Shown: positions 44,326 to 53,472 of the stretch, piece after piece
Layout of the letters: each line of letters begins with the position of its first letter
How positions within the stretch are numbered: position 1 is the first letter of the stretch
Source: Bacteroidota bacterium
GTDB taxonomy: Bacteria > Bacteroidota > Bacteroidia > Chitinophagales > Chitinophagaceae
Length of the DNA stretch: 64,000 nt
Direction of reading: 5' to 3'
Assembly: GCA_023424015.1 (NCBI GenBank)
Contig: JAFAEM010000002.1
Span: forward strand, 1 to 64,000
Translations under genes and position numbers: made by a program
Notes under the pieces: generated by a model
The model's database searches: none
What the model was told of the DNA's origin: nothing
The model's input: only the letters and a program-made list of their open reading frames with translations

Positions 44326-44883
44326 ATGATAACATTAAAGGGCGATAGAATTATTTTAACCCCGGCCACCCTCGATGATCGCAGGCGGATCTATGACTGG
44401 ATGGCCCATTCTGATATCACCTGTCAAATGATGGGCCCGCCTGAATTTGAAGATAACCCTATCCCGGAGTGGGAGTTTTTTATAAATGATTATAATCCCG
44501 ATTTTTTTAATGATGAGGATCCCGACCAGGGCAGGAGTTATATCATCCAGGTGAATGGTGTAAGCGTGGGACATATCAACTACAACGAGATCGAACGCAG
44601 TACCAATACAGCAGAACTTGATATCTGGATGGCTGGCAGTCGGTTTTGCAATAAGGGATATGGTTCCGATGCTATTAAAACACTGTGCCACTATCTTGCA
44701 ACTCAGCTTCACTGCCCGCGCTTTATCCTGGCGCCATCGGCGAGAAATAAAAATGCGATCCGCGCCTATGAAAAATGCGGTTTTAAGATCAGCTCAGAAA
44801 TCCCGCCAGGTTTCATACCAGATTATGTTGATACTGTTGTCATGATAAAGGATGCGAAGGGTATTCGCGAGGATAATCCATGA
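44326..44883 (+). CDS. GNAT-family N-acetyltransferase
   Basis: 185 residues from ATG 44326; the preceding in-frame TTG is a worse start. The order is typical of the RimJ/RimL branch: LKGDRIILTPATLDDRRRIYDWMAHSD, ELDIWMAGSRFCNKGYGSDAIKTLCHYLAT (acetyl-CoA pyrophosphate loop, with KGYGSDA for R/QxxGxG/A), and FILAPSARNKNAIRAYEKCGF. Substrate unknown. Confidence 0.9.
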   Translation: MITLKGDRIILTPATLDDRRRIYDWMAHSDITCQMMGPPEFEDNPIPEWEFFINDYNPDFFNDEDPDQGRSYIIQVNGVSVGHINYNEIERSTNTAELDIWMAGSRFCNKGYGSDAIKTLCHYLATQLHCPRFILAPSARNKNAIRAYEKCGFKISSEIPPGFIPDYVDTVVMIKDAKGIREDNP

Positions 44884-44909
44884 ATTCGTTGCATGTAATG
44901 TCTAGTGAG

Positions 44910-44980
44910 TCTGCGTACGAAGACGCAGATACACGCCGGGCTCCAGCGTGTATCTTTTATATTCTTCGTGAGCGAGAATA
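44910..44980. repeat. three consecutive hairpins
   Basis: TCTGCGT/ACGCAGA (44910-44929), ATACACGC/GCGTGTAT (44929-44953) and TATTCT/AGAATA (44960-44980) form three stem-loops in a row just after the GNAT gene. A T-run follows hairpin 2, so it may terminate plus-strand transcription, but three stems in series are more than a terminator needs. Confidence 0.55.
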
Positions 44981-45010
44981 CAATTGTCTCTATGTAAAAA
45001 AGGATAGAAA

Positions 45011-45520
45011 TTATTTTCTGTCCCAGAATGGAGGAGGTTCAATACCCAGGGATCTCAGGTACACATAACCCTGTCCGCGGTGATGGATCTCATTGTCGAT
45101 AAAGTAAAATAATATCCAGTGACCCGGACCTTCATACTGCCCGAATGCATTCACCACTTCCTGGTAACGGTGATCGGGGATCTGCGGCCAGTATGTCTCG
45201 ATCTGTTCTGTGGTTTCATCCCATAGCGCAAGCAATTCCGCTTTTGTTTTTGGTAGCGGTCTTTCAGAATCTGCCCATGAATAACTCCATTCATTGGTGG
45301 CAAGTCCCTTCACACCCGGTGCCGCCATATTGATCATTTCCATGGCCAGTTCGGAGAAAGGACGCATACCGCCAATTGAAAATTCGTATAATTCTTTTTC
45401 AGGTAATGCCTCAATTACCCTGCGGGTAAGTCCGCGGTGCCCCTGCCAGTGATGCAATAATGCATCCTTACTGATCAGTTCCGGTTTTGTTTGCTGTGCC
45501 TGAGTTGTACTACTTTCCAT
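45011..45520 (-). CDS. DinB-family protein
   Basis: 169 residues from ATG 45520, preceded by AAGCATT; the longer frame upstream lacks a good leader. The four-helix bundle carries the metal-binding histidines HHWQGHRGLTRRV near the N-terminus and NEIHHRGQGYVYLRSLG in the last helix. DinB-like proteins include mycothiol- or bacillithiol-dependent transferases, but many have no known activity. Confidence 0.9.
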   Translation of the reverse strand: MESSTTQAQQTKPELISKDALLHHWQGHRGLTRRVIEALPEKELYEFSIGGMRPFSELAMEMINMAAPGVKGLATNEWSYSWADSERPLPKTKAELLALWDETTEQIETYWPQIPDHRYQEVVNAFGQYEGPGHWILFYFIDNEIHHRGQGYVYLRSLGIEPPPFWDRK

Positions 45521-45624
45521 AATGCTTTTGTTGTTTAATAAAGCAAAGAAAATGCGGGGTACTGACAACCCTATGGCAGTGCATTTTAGCAAGTTAAAAT
45601 TTGTTGATGAGTGGCGGGAATTAG

Positions 45625-45932
45625 CGATGAGCTACGAGCGATGACCTACGAGCTTCGAGCTACAAGCTACGAGCTTCGAGACCGATCGTTTGACCACGAA
45701 ATTTGAAGCCTTGTGCCTCATAGCTCGTAGCTCGCAGCTAAACTAAGAGGTGCCTCATAGCTCGCAGCTAAACTAAGGGGTGCCTCATCGCTCGCAGCTC
45801 ACAGCTCGCAGCTCGCAGCTAAACTAAGAGGTGCCTCATCGCTCGCAGCTCGCAGCTCACAGCTCGCAGCTAAACTAAGAGGTGCCTCATAGCTCGCAGC
45901 TCGCAGCTCACAGCTCGCAGCTAAAATAAGAG
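45625..45932. repeat. GCTCG-arm element, copy 2 (inverted), with tandem array
   Basis: 45625-45742 is the reverse complement of the element at 40176-40283: the core ATCGTTTGACCACGAAATTT is framed by AGCTACGAGCTTCGAG-type arms. From 45713 five tandem units follow, each beginning GTGCCTCAT and ending AGCTAAACTAAGAG or similar (45713, 45750, 45780, 45831, 45882). They differ in the number of inner GCTCGCA/GCTCACA steps, so lengths vary from 30 to 51 bases. No coding frame. Confidence 0.85.
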
Positions 45933-45968
45933 AACCCGTCAAAATATAGTTGCCTTAACACTAATCCC

Positions 45969-46781
45969 TTATTTCAGTTGATAAGCTGCGACAGTTTTTG
46001 CAAAAAACGTCGGTACGTAAACAATTTTTTTGACAGGATCATACCCGATATCCGCCGTATTGATCTTTTGTTGGTGCGTTTCAAGCAGCGATACCACACG
46101 CCCATCAGCATACACATACCAGATATATCCGGGCCAGGCGGAAACTATATAATCGCCATTGCCAATGGGTTCAATACCGTCACCACCTTCGGGCAATTCG
46201 GCTATCGGTGTGATCTTTTTGTCCGCGGATGCTATCACCAGTGATTTACCGGAGGCAATGACCAGTCCATCATCTACAGCTTTGAGCCCATTAACGCCTT
46301 TCATATCTTCAAGGAATAATGTAGCGGCATCATTTTCTATCTTCCAGATCTTCGCGTTCCTTGAATCCGATACATAGACCACGCCTTTATTATCGATGGT
46401 GATATCGTTTAACCCGGTGGCGCCTTCAATGGCGATCTTTTTTTCGACCTTGCCTTTGGCGATATCTATCACTACTACGTCGGAGAGATCAGCCACATAT
46501 AGCCGGCTGCCACTTTTTCCCATACCCTTTGGCGCGCTGAGACCGGTGATCCAGTCAGCTATATAGTTTTTCCCATCAGCATCAAGCCTGCCGATGCCGC
46601 CTTTACCATCGGCATCCCAGGGACCGCCATCGATCAGTGATACATACAGTTTACCATCCATGGCCAAAACCGACTCGGGTATTGCAACAACTGAATCAGT
46701 TTCCCATAATTTATGCAACTTTGGTTGTGCAGTTGCATAACTGAGCATGCAAACAACAATGAGTGTTAATATTATTTTCAT
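45969..46781 (-). CDS. SMP-30/gluconolactonase-like beta-propeller protein
   Basis: 270 residues with a signal peptide (ILTLIVVCMLSYATAQ). Repeats such as IPESVLAMDGKLYVSLIDG, SGSRLYVADLSDVVVIDI, ATGLNDITIDNKGVVYVSDSRNAKIW and INTADIGYDPVKKIVYVPTF are the blade pattern of six-bladed NHL/SMP-30 propellers. The catalytic Glu/Asn/Asp set is not certain. Periplasmic; role unknown. It is divergent from the cytochrome c gene. Confidence 0.82.
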   Translation of the reverse strand: MKIILTLIVVCMLSYATAQPKLHKLWETDSVVAIPESVLAMDGKLYVSLIDGGPWDADGKGGIGRLDADGKNYIADWITGLSAPKGMGKSGSRLYVADLSDVVVIDIAKGKVEKKIAIEGATGLNDITIDNKGVVYVSDSRNAKIWKIENDAATLFLEDMKGVNGLKAVDDGLVIASGKSLVIASADKKITPIAELPEGGDGIEPIGNGDYIVSAWPGYIWYVYADGRVVSLLETHQQKINTADIGYDPVKKIVYVPTFFAKTVAAYQLK

Positions 46782-46881
46782 ATAATGATTGATTAAAAAT
46801 ATGTCCTACAATAAGTCAATCCTCTTTAGCCTCTCACCGCATTTTGCGCCGCGACCTGCACCTTTTATAACTGTATCTAAT

Positions 46882-46889
46882 TATCTTTG
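46882..46889 (+). promoter_or_regulatory. -7 box candidate upstream of the cytochrome c gene
   Basis: TATCTTTG is an exact TAnnTTTG match, with CTTTTA about 17 bases upstream as a poor -33. The transcript would have a leader of roughly 115 bases to ATG 47010. Confidence 0.35.
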
Positions 46890-47009
46890 AAAGGACGCAA
46901 AAACCGGGCCCTGAAAAAATATCATTTGGGGTTTGATGATCAAACTTAAGCATGAATGCCCGGTTGACCCCATTTTGGAAAAAATATTTGCTGCAGAAAA
47001 TCAATTTTA

Positions 47010-47417
47010 ATGAGAAAAGTTTTTTTTTGGTTTCCATGCCTGTTTCTCAGCTGGGCATTGATCGTTTCCTGGCAGACCGACCAGGACGTGATGGAAAGAG
47101 GTAAGAAAGTTTACAATCTTTATTGTCTGAGTTGTCATGCCGCGGATGGAAACGGGATGGCCAACCTAAATCCACCCCTTGTAAAAACCCAGGGTGTTAC
47201 GGGTAATAAAACAAAACTGGTACAGGTCATATTGAAAGGAATGGATACCGACGAGGAGATCAATGGACAGGTCTATACTAATAATATGGCACCCCTGGAT
47301 TATCTTACCGATCAGCAAATAGCAGATGTGCTGACCTATATCCGTAAAAGTTTTGGTAATAAAGCTTCGGGTGTAACTCCTGCTGAGGTAAAGGCGATCA
47401 GGGCAAAAACAAAATAA
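47010..47417 (+). CDS. class I c-type cytochrome
   Basis: 135 residues. An N-terminal hydrophobic signal (about residues 4-20) is followed by YCLSCHAADGNG, the heme-attachment site (Cys39, Cys42, His43), and the axial Met93 in NNMAPLDYLT. A periplasmic or membrane-anchored electron carrier of the cbb3-associated/short-chain type. It lies 28 bases upstream of uxaB. A functional link to the hexuronate operon is doubtful, although sugar dehydrogenases often use such cytochromes. Confidence 0.93.
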   Translation: MRKVFFWFPCLFLSWALIVSWQTDQDVMERGKKVYNLYCLSCHAADGNGMANLNPPLVKTQGVTGNKTKLVQVILKGMDTDEEINGQVYTNNMAPLDYLTDQQIADVLTYIRKSFGNKASGVTPAEVKAIRAKTK

Positions 47418-47445
47418 CCCGAAAGCAATTTTTATAATCTAACTA

Positions 47446-48984
47446 ATGCATTTAACCCGCCAAAACCTGCCCGAGATCAATAGCGGCATTGTGGAACTGC
47501 CGGGGGCGGATTATTTTTCGCTGCCAGAAAAAGTTCTCCAATTCGGAACGGGTGTATTATTACGCGGGTTGCCAGATTATTTTATCGACAAAGCAAATAA
47601 GCAGGGCGTCTTTAATGGAAGAATCGTAGTTCTGAAATCAACGGATGCCGGCGAACTGGATTCCTTTGCCCGGCAGGACGGCTTGTACACTCACAAGTTG
47701 CAAGGCATCACCGACGGCAGCGAAACAACTGAGACGGTACTGAATGCTTGCATAAGCAGGGTCCTGGCAGCCAAAAATGATTGGGATGAAGTCCTGCAAC
47801 TGGCAAGATCTGCCGATCTCCAGTTAATTGTGTCCAATACCACCGAAGTGGGTATTGTCCTCGTGGAAGATAGTATTCATAATACACCACCTGTCTCTTT
47901 CCCAGGTAAACTGCTTGCATTCCTGTACGAACGGTACCGTCATTTCAATGGCGATCCCGCGGCAGGGCTCGTGATCGTTCCGACCGAGCTAATACCACAG
48001 AACGCCGATACGCTCAGGTCAATATTGCTGCAACTTTCGGATCAAAATAATTTGAAAGAAGGATTCAGGCGATGGCTTGAGCAGTCAAATATTTTTTGCA
48101 ACTCGCTCGTCGACAGGATTGTCCCGGGAAAATTGCCTGCGACTGAGGTGGAAGCGATGGAAAAAAAACTTGGTTACCAGGATGAACTGATGATCATGTC
48201 GGAAACTTATGGACTGTGGGCTATAGAAGCAAGTGATGAAATGGTTTATGAGGTCTTGTCATTTTATAAATGCGATAGCGGGGTAGTGATCACGCCGGAT
48301 ATCAGTGTACACCGCGAACTAAAACTAAGGTTGCTGAACGGATCACATACTTTCACCTGCGGACTTGCGGTGCTTTGTGGTTTTGAAACGGTGAAACAGG
48401 CCATGGATAACCCGGTTTTTGAAAAATTTATCAGTACCCTGGTTATGCAGGAAATCGCGCCTTCGATCGATTGTAAGGGTTTATCACTGGAGCAGGCAAG
48501 GAGTTTTGCCGCGAAAGTGCTCGATCGCTACCGCAATCCATCCTTACAACATCACTGGATCAGTATCACATTGCATTACACTTCTAAAATGAACACCCGC
48601 AATGCGGGACTGGTAAAAAACTATTTGGATCGCCATTCAGATATCCCATCTCATATGGCCCTGGGTCTTGCAGCCTGGATTTTATTCATGAAAACCGAGA
48701 ACACAGCAGATGGGTCTTACATGGGGCAGGCGGGAGGCAGGGAGTATCGGGTAAATGATGCGCAGGCATCCCTGTTTCATGAGTTTTGGAAGAAATATCC
48801 GACAGGTGAACTGGTAGACAGGGTATTTTCGGATAAAAATATCTGGCAGGTCGATATTCCAGGGTTGGCAGGACTTGCTGCTGAGGTGAAGAAATGGCTG
48901 GACGCCCTGATAGAACTGGGAGCTATGGAAGCGATGAGCAGGGTAGTAAACGCATCTGAACCTGCGGCAAAGGCTGATGCCTGA
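47446..48984 (+). CDS. uxaB: tagaturonate reductase (altronate oxidoreductase)
   Basis: 512 residues, somewhat longer than the E. coli enzyme. The N-terminal mannitol-dehydrogenase fold (LPEKVLQFGTGVLLRGLPDYFID, GRIVVLKST) and the C-terminal helical domain (LKLRLLNGSHTFTCGLAVLCGF) are present. It converts D-tagaturonate plus NADH to D-altronate. A UxuB-like fructuronate reductase would be a related alternative, but the LQFGTGVLLRG start and operon order favour UxaB. It heads the hexuronate set with uxaC next (22-base gap). Confidence 0.88.
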   Translation: MHLTRQNLPEINSGIVELPGADYFSLPEKVLQFGTGVLLRGLPDYFIDKANKQGVFNGRIVVLKSTDAGELDSFARQDGLYTHKLQGITDGSETTETVLNACISRVLAAKNDWDEVLQLARSADLQLIVSNTTEVGIVLVEDSIHNTPPVSFPGKLLAFLYERYRHFNGDPAAGLVIVPTELIPQNADTLRSILLQLSDQNNLKEGFRRWLEQSNIFCNSLVDRIVPGKLPATEVEAMEKKLGYQDELMIMSETYGLWAIEASDEMVYEVLSFYKCDSGVVITPDISVHRELKLRLLNGSHTFTCGLAVLCGFETVKQAMDNPVFEKFISTLVMQEIAPSIDCKGLSLEQARSFAAKVLDRYRNPSLQHHWISITLHYTSKMNTRNAGLVKNYLDRHSDIPSHMALGLAAWILFMKTENTADGSYMGQAGGREYRVNDAQASLFHEFWKKYPTGELVDRVFSDKNIWQVDIPGLAGLAAEVKKWLDALIELGAMEAMSRVVNASEPAAKADA

Positions 48985-49006
48985 CCAATAATAATAAAGC
49001 GAGCTT

Positions 49007-50467
49007 ATGAAGAAGTTCATGGACGATGATTTTTTACTGCATACCAAAACTGCGCAGCGGCTGTATCACGACTATGCCGCAGGGATGCCGGTAATAGATT
49101 ATCACAATCACCTGCCTCCCGCGGAGATTGCCAACGATATCAATTTCGCCAACCTGACCCAGGCCTGGTTAAATGGAGATCACTATAAATGGCGTGCCAT
49201 GCGCACCAATGGTATAGATGAAAGATTCTGTACCGGTGGCGCCGGCGATTATGAGAAGTTTGAAAGATGGGCTGAGACCGTACCCTATACGATGCGCAAC
49301 CCGCTTTATCACTGGACACATCTTGAGTTGCAACGCTATTTCGGCATCAATAAATTACTCTCACCCGCGACAGCTAAAGATATCTATCATGAAACCGCGG
49401 AGAAACTGGCGGATCCTGGCTTTTCGGTGCGTAATCTTCTGCTAAAAATGAAGGTGAGGTTGTTGTGTACGACCGATGATCCCATCGATTCGCTGGAGTT
49501 TCACCGGCGCATCAATGATGATACGTTTGGAGTAAAAGTGTTACCCGCGTTTCGCCCGGATAAAGCCATGCAGGTTGACGATACAAAAAGCTTTAATGAA
49601 TATCTCGCCAAACTGGAAGCTGCAGCAGATGTTTCGATACATACATTTGAAAATTTCCTGCAGGCACTGGCACGCAGACATGATTTTTTTGCGGCAGCGG
49701 GCTGTTCGGTTTCCGATCATGGACTCGAACAGATCTATGCCGAAGATTATACTGCGGCGGAGATAAAAAGTATTTTTTCAAAAGCCAGGTTAGGTTCGGT
49801 TTTAAGTGAACAAGATATCAGAAAGTTCAAGTCGGCTATGCTGGTCATTTTTGCCGAATGGGATTGGGAAAAAGGATGGGTGCAGCAATACCATCTCGGT
49901 GCTTTGCGTAATAATAATTCACGCCGCCTAAGAGAACTGGGCCCGGACACAGGCTGGGATTCGATCGGGGATTTTTCGCAGGGTCGTTCTTTGTCACGCT
50001 TTCTCGACAGGCTCGACAATAACAACAAACTCGCCAGGACGATCCTTTATAACCTCAACCCGGCCGATAACGAGTTGTTTGCGGCGATGGTCGGTAATTT
50101 CAATGATGGATCGGTTGTTGGTAAAGTGCAATTTGGCTCGGCCTGGTGGTTTCTGGATCAGAAAGATGGCATGACCAAACAAATAAATGCGTTGTCGAAT
50201 ATGGGACTGCTGAGCCGTTTTGTGGGAATGCTTACTGATTCAAGAAGTTTTCTCTCATTTCCCCGTCACGAATATTTCCGAAGGATACTGTGCAATCTTT
50301 TCGGTAACGAAATAGAAACCGGTGAACTGCCCGGAGATATCGAATGGATCGGGAAAATGGTACAGGATATTTGTTTCAATAATGCCAGAAATTATTTCAA
50401 CTGGCAGGACCTTGATGATACCACAGCAAACGCTATTCCCCAACAAAAAGCCAAATTGAATAAATGA
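49007..50467 (+). CDS. uxaC: glucuronate/galacturonate isomerase
   Basis: 486 residues of the amidohydrolase-like UxaC family. PVIDYHNHLPPAEIANDINFANL holds the metal-binding HxH (about residues 33-35). LLCTTDDPIDSLEFH and PADNELFAAMVGNF (a glutamine/glycine-rich substrate loop) follow, and MLTDSRSFLSFPRHEYFRRILCNLFG is the conserved C-terminal block. It isomerises D-galacturonate to D-tagaturonate and D-glucuronate to D-fructuronate. The last bases overlap the kinase gene as ATGA. Confidence 0.95.
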   Translation: MKKFMDDDFLLHTKTAQRLYHDYAAGMPVIDYHNHLPPAEIANDINFANLTQAWLNGDHYKWRAMRTNGIDERFCTGGAGDYEKFERWAETVPYTMRNPLYHWTHLELQRYFGINKLLSPATAKDIYHETAEKLADPGFSVRNLLLKMKVRLLCTTDDPIDSLEFHRRINDDTFGVKVLPAFRPDKAMQVDDTKSFNEYLAKLEAAADVSIHTFENFLQALARRHDFFAAAGCSVSDHGLEQIYAEDYTAAEIKSIFSKARLGSVLSEQDIRKFKSAMLVIFAEWDWEKGWVQQYHLGALRNNNSRRLRELGPDTGWDSIGDFSQGRSLSRFLDRLDNNNKLARTILYNLNPADNELFAAMVGNFNDGSVVGKVQFGSAWWFLDQKDGMTKQINALSNMGLLSRFVGMLTDSRSFLSFPRHEYFRRILCNLFGNEIETGELPGDIEWIGKMVQDICFNNARNYFNWQDLDDTTANAIPQQKAKLNK

Positions 50468-51462
50468 GTAAGGTTTTTTGTTTCGGGGAACTTTTGCTCC
50501 GCCTTTCACCGGCACTGGATAAAACCTGGATCAGGACTGCATCTATGCCCGTGTATATTGGTGGCGCGGAGTTGAATGTTGCGAGGGCCCTGGCACAATG
50601 GGGTGTGCCGGTGAAATATATGACCGCCTTCCCCGATCACTACCTGTCGAAAGAAATTGCAGACGAACTGCAGGCAGGGCAGATCGATATTTCAGCTATT
50701 CGTTTTGGTGGCCGGCGTATCGGTACTTATTATTTGCCGCAGGGTACTGAACTCAAAGGTGCCGGTGTAATTTACGACCGTGAAGGTTCAGCATTTTCCG
50801 AATTGAAACCTGGAATGATAGATTGGAACGCGGCTCTGAAAGATTGCAGCTGGTTTCATTTTTCTGCCATCAGCCCAGCATTGAATGAAAACATTGCGGC
50901 AGTTTGTAAAGAAGGTCTTGAAGCTGCCGCGGCAAAAGGAATGACCATTTCGGTCGATCTCAACTATCGTTCAAAGCTCTGGCAATATGGTAAGCAACCG
51001 GTGGAGGTGATGCAGGAACTTGTCAGATACTGCTCAGTGATCATGGGAAATATCTGGTCGGCGCAAAGCCTGCTGGATATAAAAGCGCCTGTTGATAACA
51101 GTGAAGGTAAATCGCGGCAGGAATTGATAGACGCGGCCGGTAAAAGTATGTTGCAATTGCATCAGCAATATCCATCAGCAAAATGCTTCGCCTATACTTT
51201 CAGGTTGCAGGAAACATACTGGGCCGTCATGCAACAGGGTAGCGACCTGGTGGTATCGAAAGAAATTCCCATCATTGAAGTAAAAGATAAAGCCGGCAGC
51301 GGGGATTGTTTTATGGCTGGTCTCATTTATGGTATGGTCAACCGCCAGGCCAACCAAAGGATACTGGATTTTGCTGCTGCTGCAGCTGTTGGCAAATTGG
51401 GTGAAGTTGGTGATGCAACCAGTCAGACGGTGTTTGAGATCAATTCAAAACTTGTGCAATGA
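50464..51462 (+). CDS. kdgK: 2-keto-3-deoxygluconate kinase (PfkB family)
   Basis: 332 residues. The ribokinase-fold motifs are FCFGELLLRLSPAL at the start, GGAELNVARALAQWGVPVKYMTAFPDH (sugar-binding glycines) and VKDKAGSGDCFMAGLIYG with the catalytic Asp (GAGD variant GSGD). It phosphorylates 2-keto-3-deoxygluconate at O6 to KDPG. Start and end both overlap neighbours by four bases, so it is translationally coupled in the operon. Confidence 0.9.
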   Translation: MSKVFCFGELLLRLSPALDKTWIRTASMPVYIGGAELNVARALAQWGVPVKYMTAFPDHYLSKEIADELQAGQIDISAIRFGGRRIGTYYLPQGTELKGAGVIYDREGSAFSELKPGMIDWNAALKDCSWFHFSAISPALNENIAAVCKEGLEAAAAKGMTISVDLNYRSKLWQYGKQPVEVMQELVRYCSVIMGNIWSAQSLLDIKAPVDNSEGKSRQELIDAAGKSMLQLHQQYPSAKCFAYTFRLQETYWAVMQQGSDLVVSKEIPIIEVKDKAGSGDCFMAGLIYGMVNRQANQRILDFAAAAAVGKLGEVGDATSQTVFEINSKLVQ

Positions 51463-52142
51463 AGAAATCAAAAAAGGTAATTGAACTTATCAAACAACAG
51501 GGCATGGTACCCCTGTATTATCATGATGACAGGGAAGTATGCTTTGAAGTTGCGAAAGCATTGTACCAGGCTGGCATCCGTTTTCTTGAATTTACAAACC
51601 GTGGTCGGGAGGCTTTGACCAATTTCAAATATTTGTTGAAAAAGCGCGATGAACAAATGCCCGATCTGTTGCTGGCTGTTGGTACCATCAAAAATGTACG
51701 CGATGCGAAAACTTTTATAAAAGCCGGAGCAGACAGTGTGATCAGTCCTGGCATTGTTCCGGGGATCGGTGAAATAACCCATGATGCAGGTTTGTTATGG
51801 GTGCCTGGCTGCATGACGTCGACCGAGATCATGCTTGCAGAAAATTGTGATGCCGGCCTGGTGAAACTTTTCCCGGGCCATTTGCTAGGGCCTGGATTTA
51901 TGAGTGCAATTCGTGAATTGTTTCCCGCAATGAATTTTATGCCCACGGGTGGTGTGGAAGCAGAACCTGAAAACTTGAAAGCCTGGTTCAGCGCTGGTGT
52001 TTGCGCAGTAGGTATGGGAAGCAAACTGATCAGTAAAGAAATTTTAGCAGGCAGGCGGTATGATGAATTAACACGCCTGTCAGTGGAGGCGTTAGGGATC
52101 ATTAATGAAGTAAGGACTTCAATACATAAAGAAAAATCATAA
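51459..52142 (+). CDS. eda: KDPG / 4-hydroxy-2-oxoglutarate aldolase
   Basis: 227 residues. FLEFTNRGREALTNF carries the catalytic Glu, LVKLFPGHLLGPGF the Schiff-base Lys (about 137), and FMPTGGVEAEN the phosphate-binding glycines. It cleaves 2-keto-3-deoxy-6-phosphogluconate to pyruvate and glyceraldehyde 3-phosphate, the last step of hexuronate breakdown. It overlaps the transporter gene by one base (TAATG). Confidence 0.95.
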   Translation: MKKSKKVIELIKQQGMVPLYYHDDREVCFEVAKALYQAGIRFLEFTNRGREALTNFKYLLKKRDEQMPDLLLAVGTIKNVRDAKTFIKAGADSVISPGIVPGIGEITHDAGLLWVPGCMTSTEIMLAENCDAGLVKLFPGHLLGPGFMSAIRELFPAMNFMPTGGVEAEPENLKAWFSAGVCAVGMGSKLISKEILAGRRYDELTRLSVEALGIINEVRTSIHKEKS

Positions 52143-53449
52143 TGATGCAGCAACACATTGGAAAGTACAGGTGGACCATCTGTGCCCTGATCTTTTTTGC
52201 CACAACCATCAACTACCTCGACCGCGCGGTGATCAGTTTGCTAAAGGGTCCACTTGAAAAAGAGTTTAACTGGACAGAATCCGACTATTCCAATATTGTG
52301 ATCGCGTTCCAGTTGGCGTATGCATTTGGTATGTTGGTCGTGGGTCGTTTTATTGACAGGATCGGCACCAAGGTCGGTTATGCCCTCTCGATTGTACTCT
52401 GGAGTATTGCGGCAGGCGGTCATGCTTTTGTGAAAGGCACCCTGGGATTCATTGTTGCCCGTGCCGGATTGGGAGTAAGTGAAGCAGGTAATTTTCCTGC
52501 AGCGATTAAAACTGTAGCCGAATGGTTCCCCAAAAAGGAAAGAGCGCTTGCTACAGGCATTTTTAACTCCGGAGCAAACGTCGGTGCCATCCTCGCTCCA
52601 CTGACCGTTCCTTTCATTGCAAAAGAGTGGGGATGGCAATGGGCTTTTATACTCACAGCTGTTACAGGTTTTATATGGTTGGTGTTCTGGATGATCTTAT
52701 ATGAAGTGCCTGCCAGGCATAAGCGACTTAGCAAACCTGAATTTGATTATATCCACAGTGATGTGGATGAACAAATACCGATGGCTGGCGATGATGCAGC
52801 AAAAAAAGCTGTGTCATGGATAAAACTGCTGGGCTTTAAACAAACATGGGCGTTTATTCTTGGAAAATTTCTCACCGACCCGGTTTGGTGGTTTCACCTG
52901 TTTTGGCTGCCTGCGTTCTTAAAAGCGGAATATGGTATCGAAGGCACCGGCATGGCCATTCCTATTGCAGCCGTGTACACTTTGTCAACGATCGGAAGTA
53001 TTTGGGGCGGCTGGTTGCCGATGAAATTTATAAATAGTGGCTGGCCGGTGTTTCGCTCACGCAAGACTTCGATGCTGATCTATGCCTGCCTGGCATTACC
53101 TGTTGTGTTTGCACAATACCTGGGTGGGTTTCATATGTGGCTGGCGGTAGGTATCATCGGTATCGCTACGGCTGCTCACCAGGCCTGGAGTGCGAATATA
53201 TTTACAACCGTGTCGGATATGTTTCCCAAAAAAGCTATCGGTTCGGTAACTGGCCTGGGCGGTATGGCCGGCGCGCTGGGAGGCATACTGATCGCTAAAC
53301 TCACCGGCCTGATCCTCGATCACTATCGCCCACTCGACAAACTGGAAACGGGTTACTATATCATGTTTTTGATCTGTGGTTTTGCTTACCTGATCGCCTG
53401 GCTCATCATGCATTTCCTGGTACCGAAGATGAAGCGGGTGGATATTTAA
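52142..53449 (+). CDS. exuT: MFS hexuronate transporter (ExuT-like)
   Basis: 435 residues, twelve predicted helices. NYLDRAVISLLKGPLEKEFNWTESDYSNIVIAFQLAYAFG and the loop GRFIDRIGTKVGYALSI follow the anion:cation symporter subgroup (ExuT, GarP, GudP). VPARHKRLSKPE marks the central cytoplasmic loop. It probably imports galacturonate or glucuronate with protons. Last gene of the operon, no terminator recognised after it. Confidence 0.9.
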   Translation: MMQQHIGKYRWTICALIFFATTINYLDRAVISLLKGPLEKEFNWTESDYSNIVIAFQLAYAFGMLVVGRFIDRIGTKVGYALSIVLWSIAAGGHAFVKGTLGFIVARAGLGVSEAGNFPAAIKTVAEWFPKKERALATGIFNSGANVGAILAPLTVPFIAKEWGWQWAFILTAVTGFIWLVFWMILYEVPARHKRLSKPEFDYIHSDVDEQIPMAGDDAAKKAVSWIKLLGFKQTWAFILGKFLTDPVWWFHLFWLPAFLKAEYGIEGTGMAIPIAAVYTLSTIGSIWGGWLPMKFINSGWPVFRSRKTSMLIYACLALPVVFAQYLGGFHMWLAVGIIGIATAAHQAWSANIFTTVSDMFPKKAIGSVTGLGGMAGALGGILIAKLTGLILDHYRPLDKLETGYYIMFLICGFAYLIAWLIMHFLVPKMKRVDI

Positions 53450-53472
53450 GAGGTAGCGCGACCTAATGTATA

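Noticed and set aside
45713..45932. CRISPR array
   Set aside because: The units are contiguous, vary in length by internal slippage and have no unique spacers; no cas genes are in the window.
51521..52156. Antisense frame of 211 residues opposite eda
   Set aside because: The sense frame has clear aldolase motifs and operon overlaps; the antisense frame has none.
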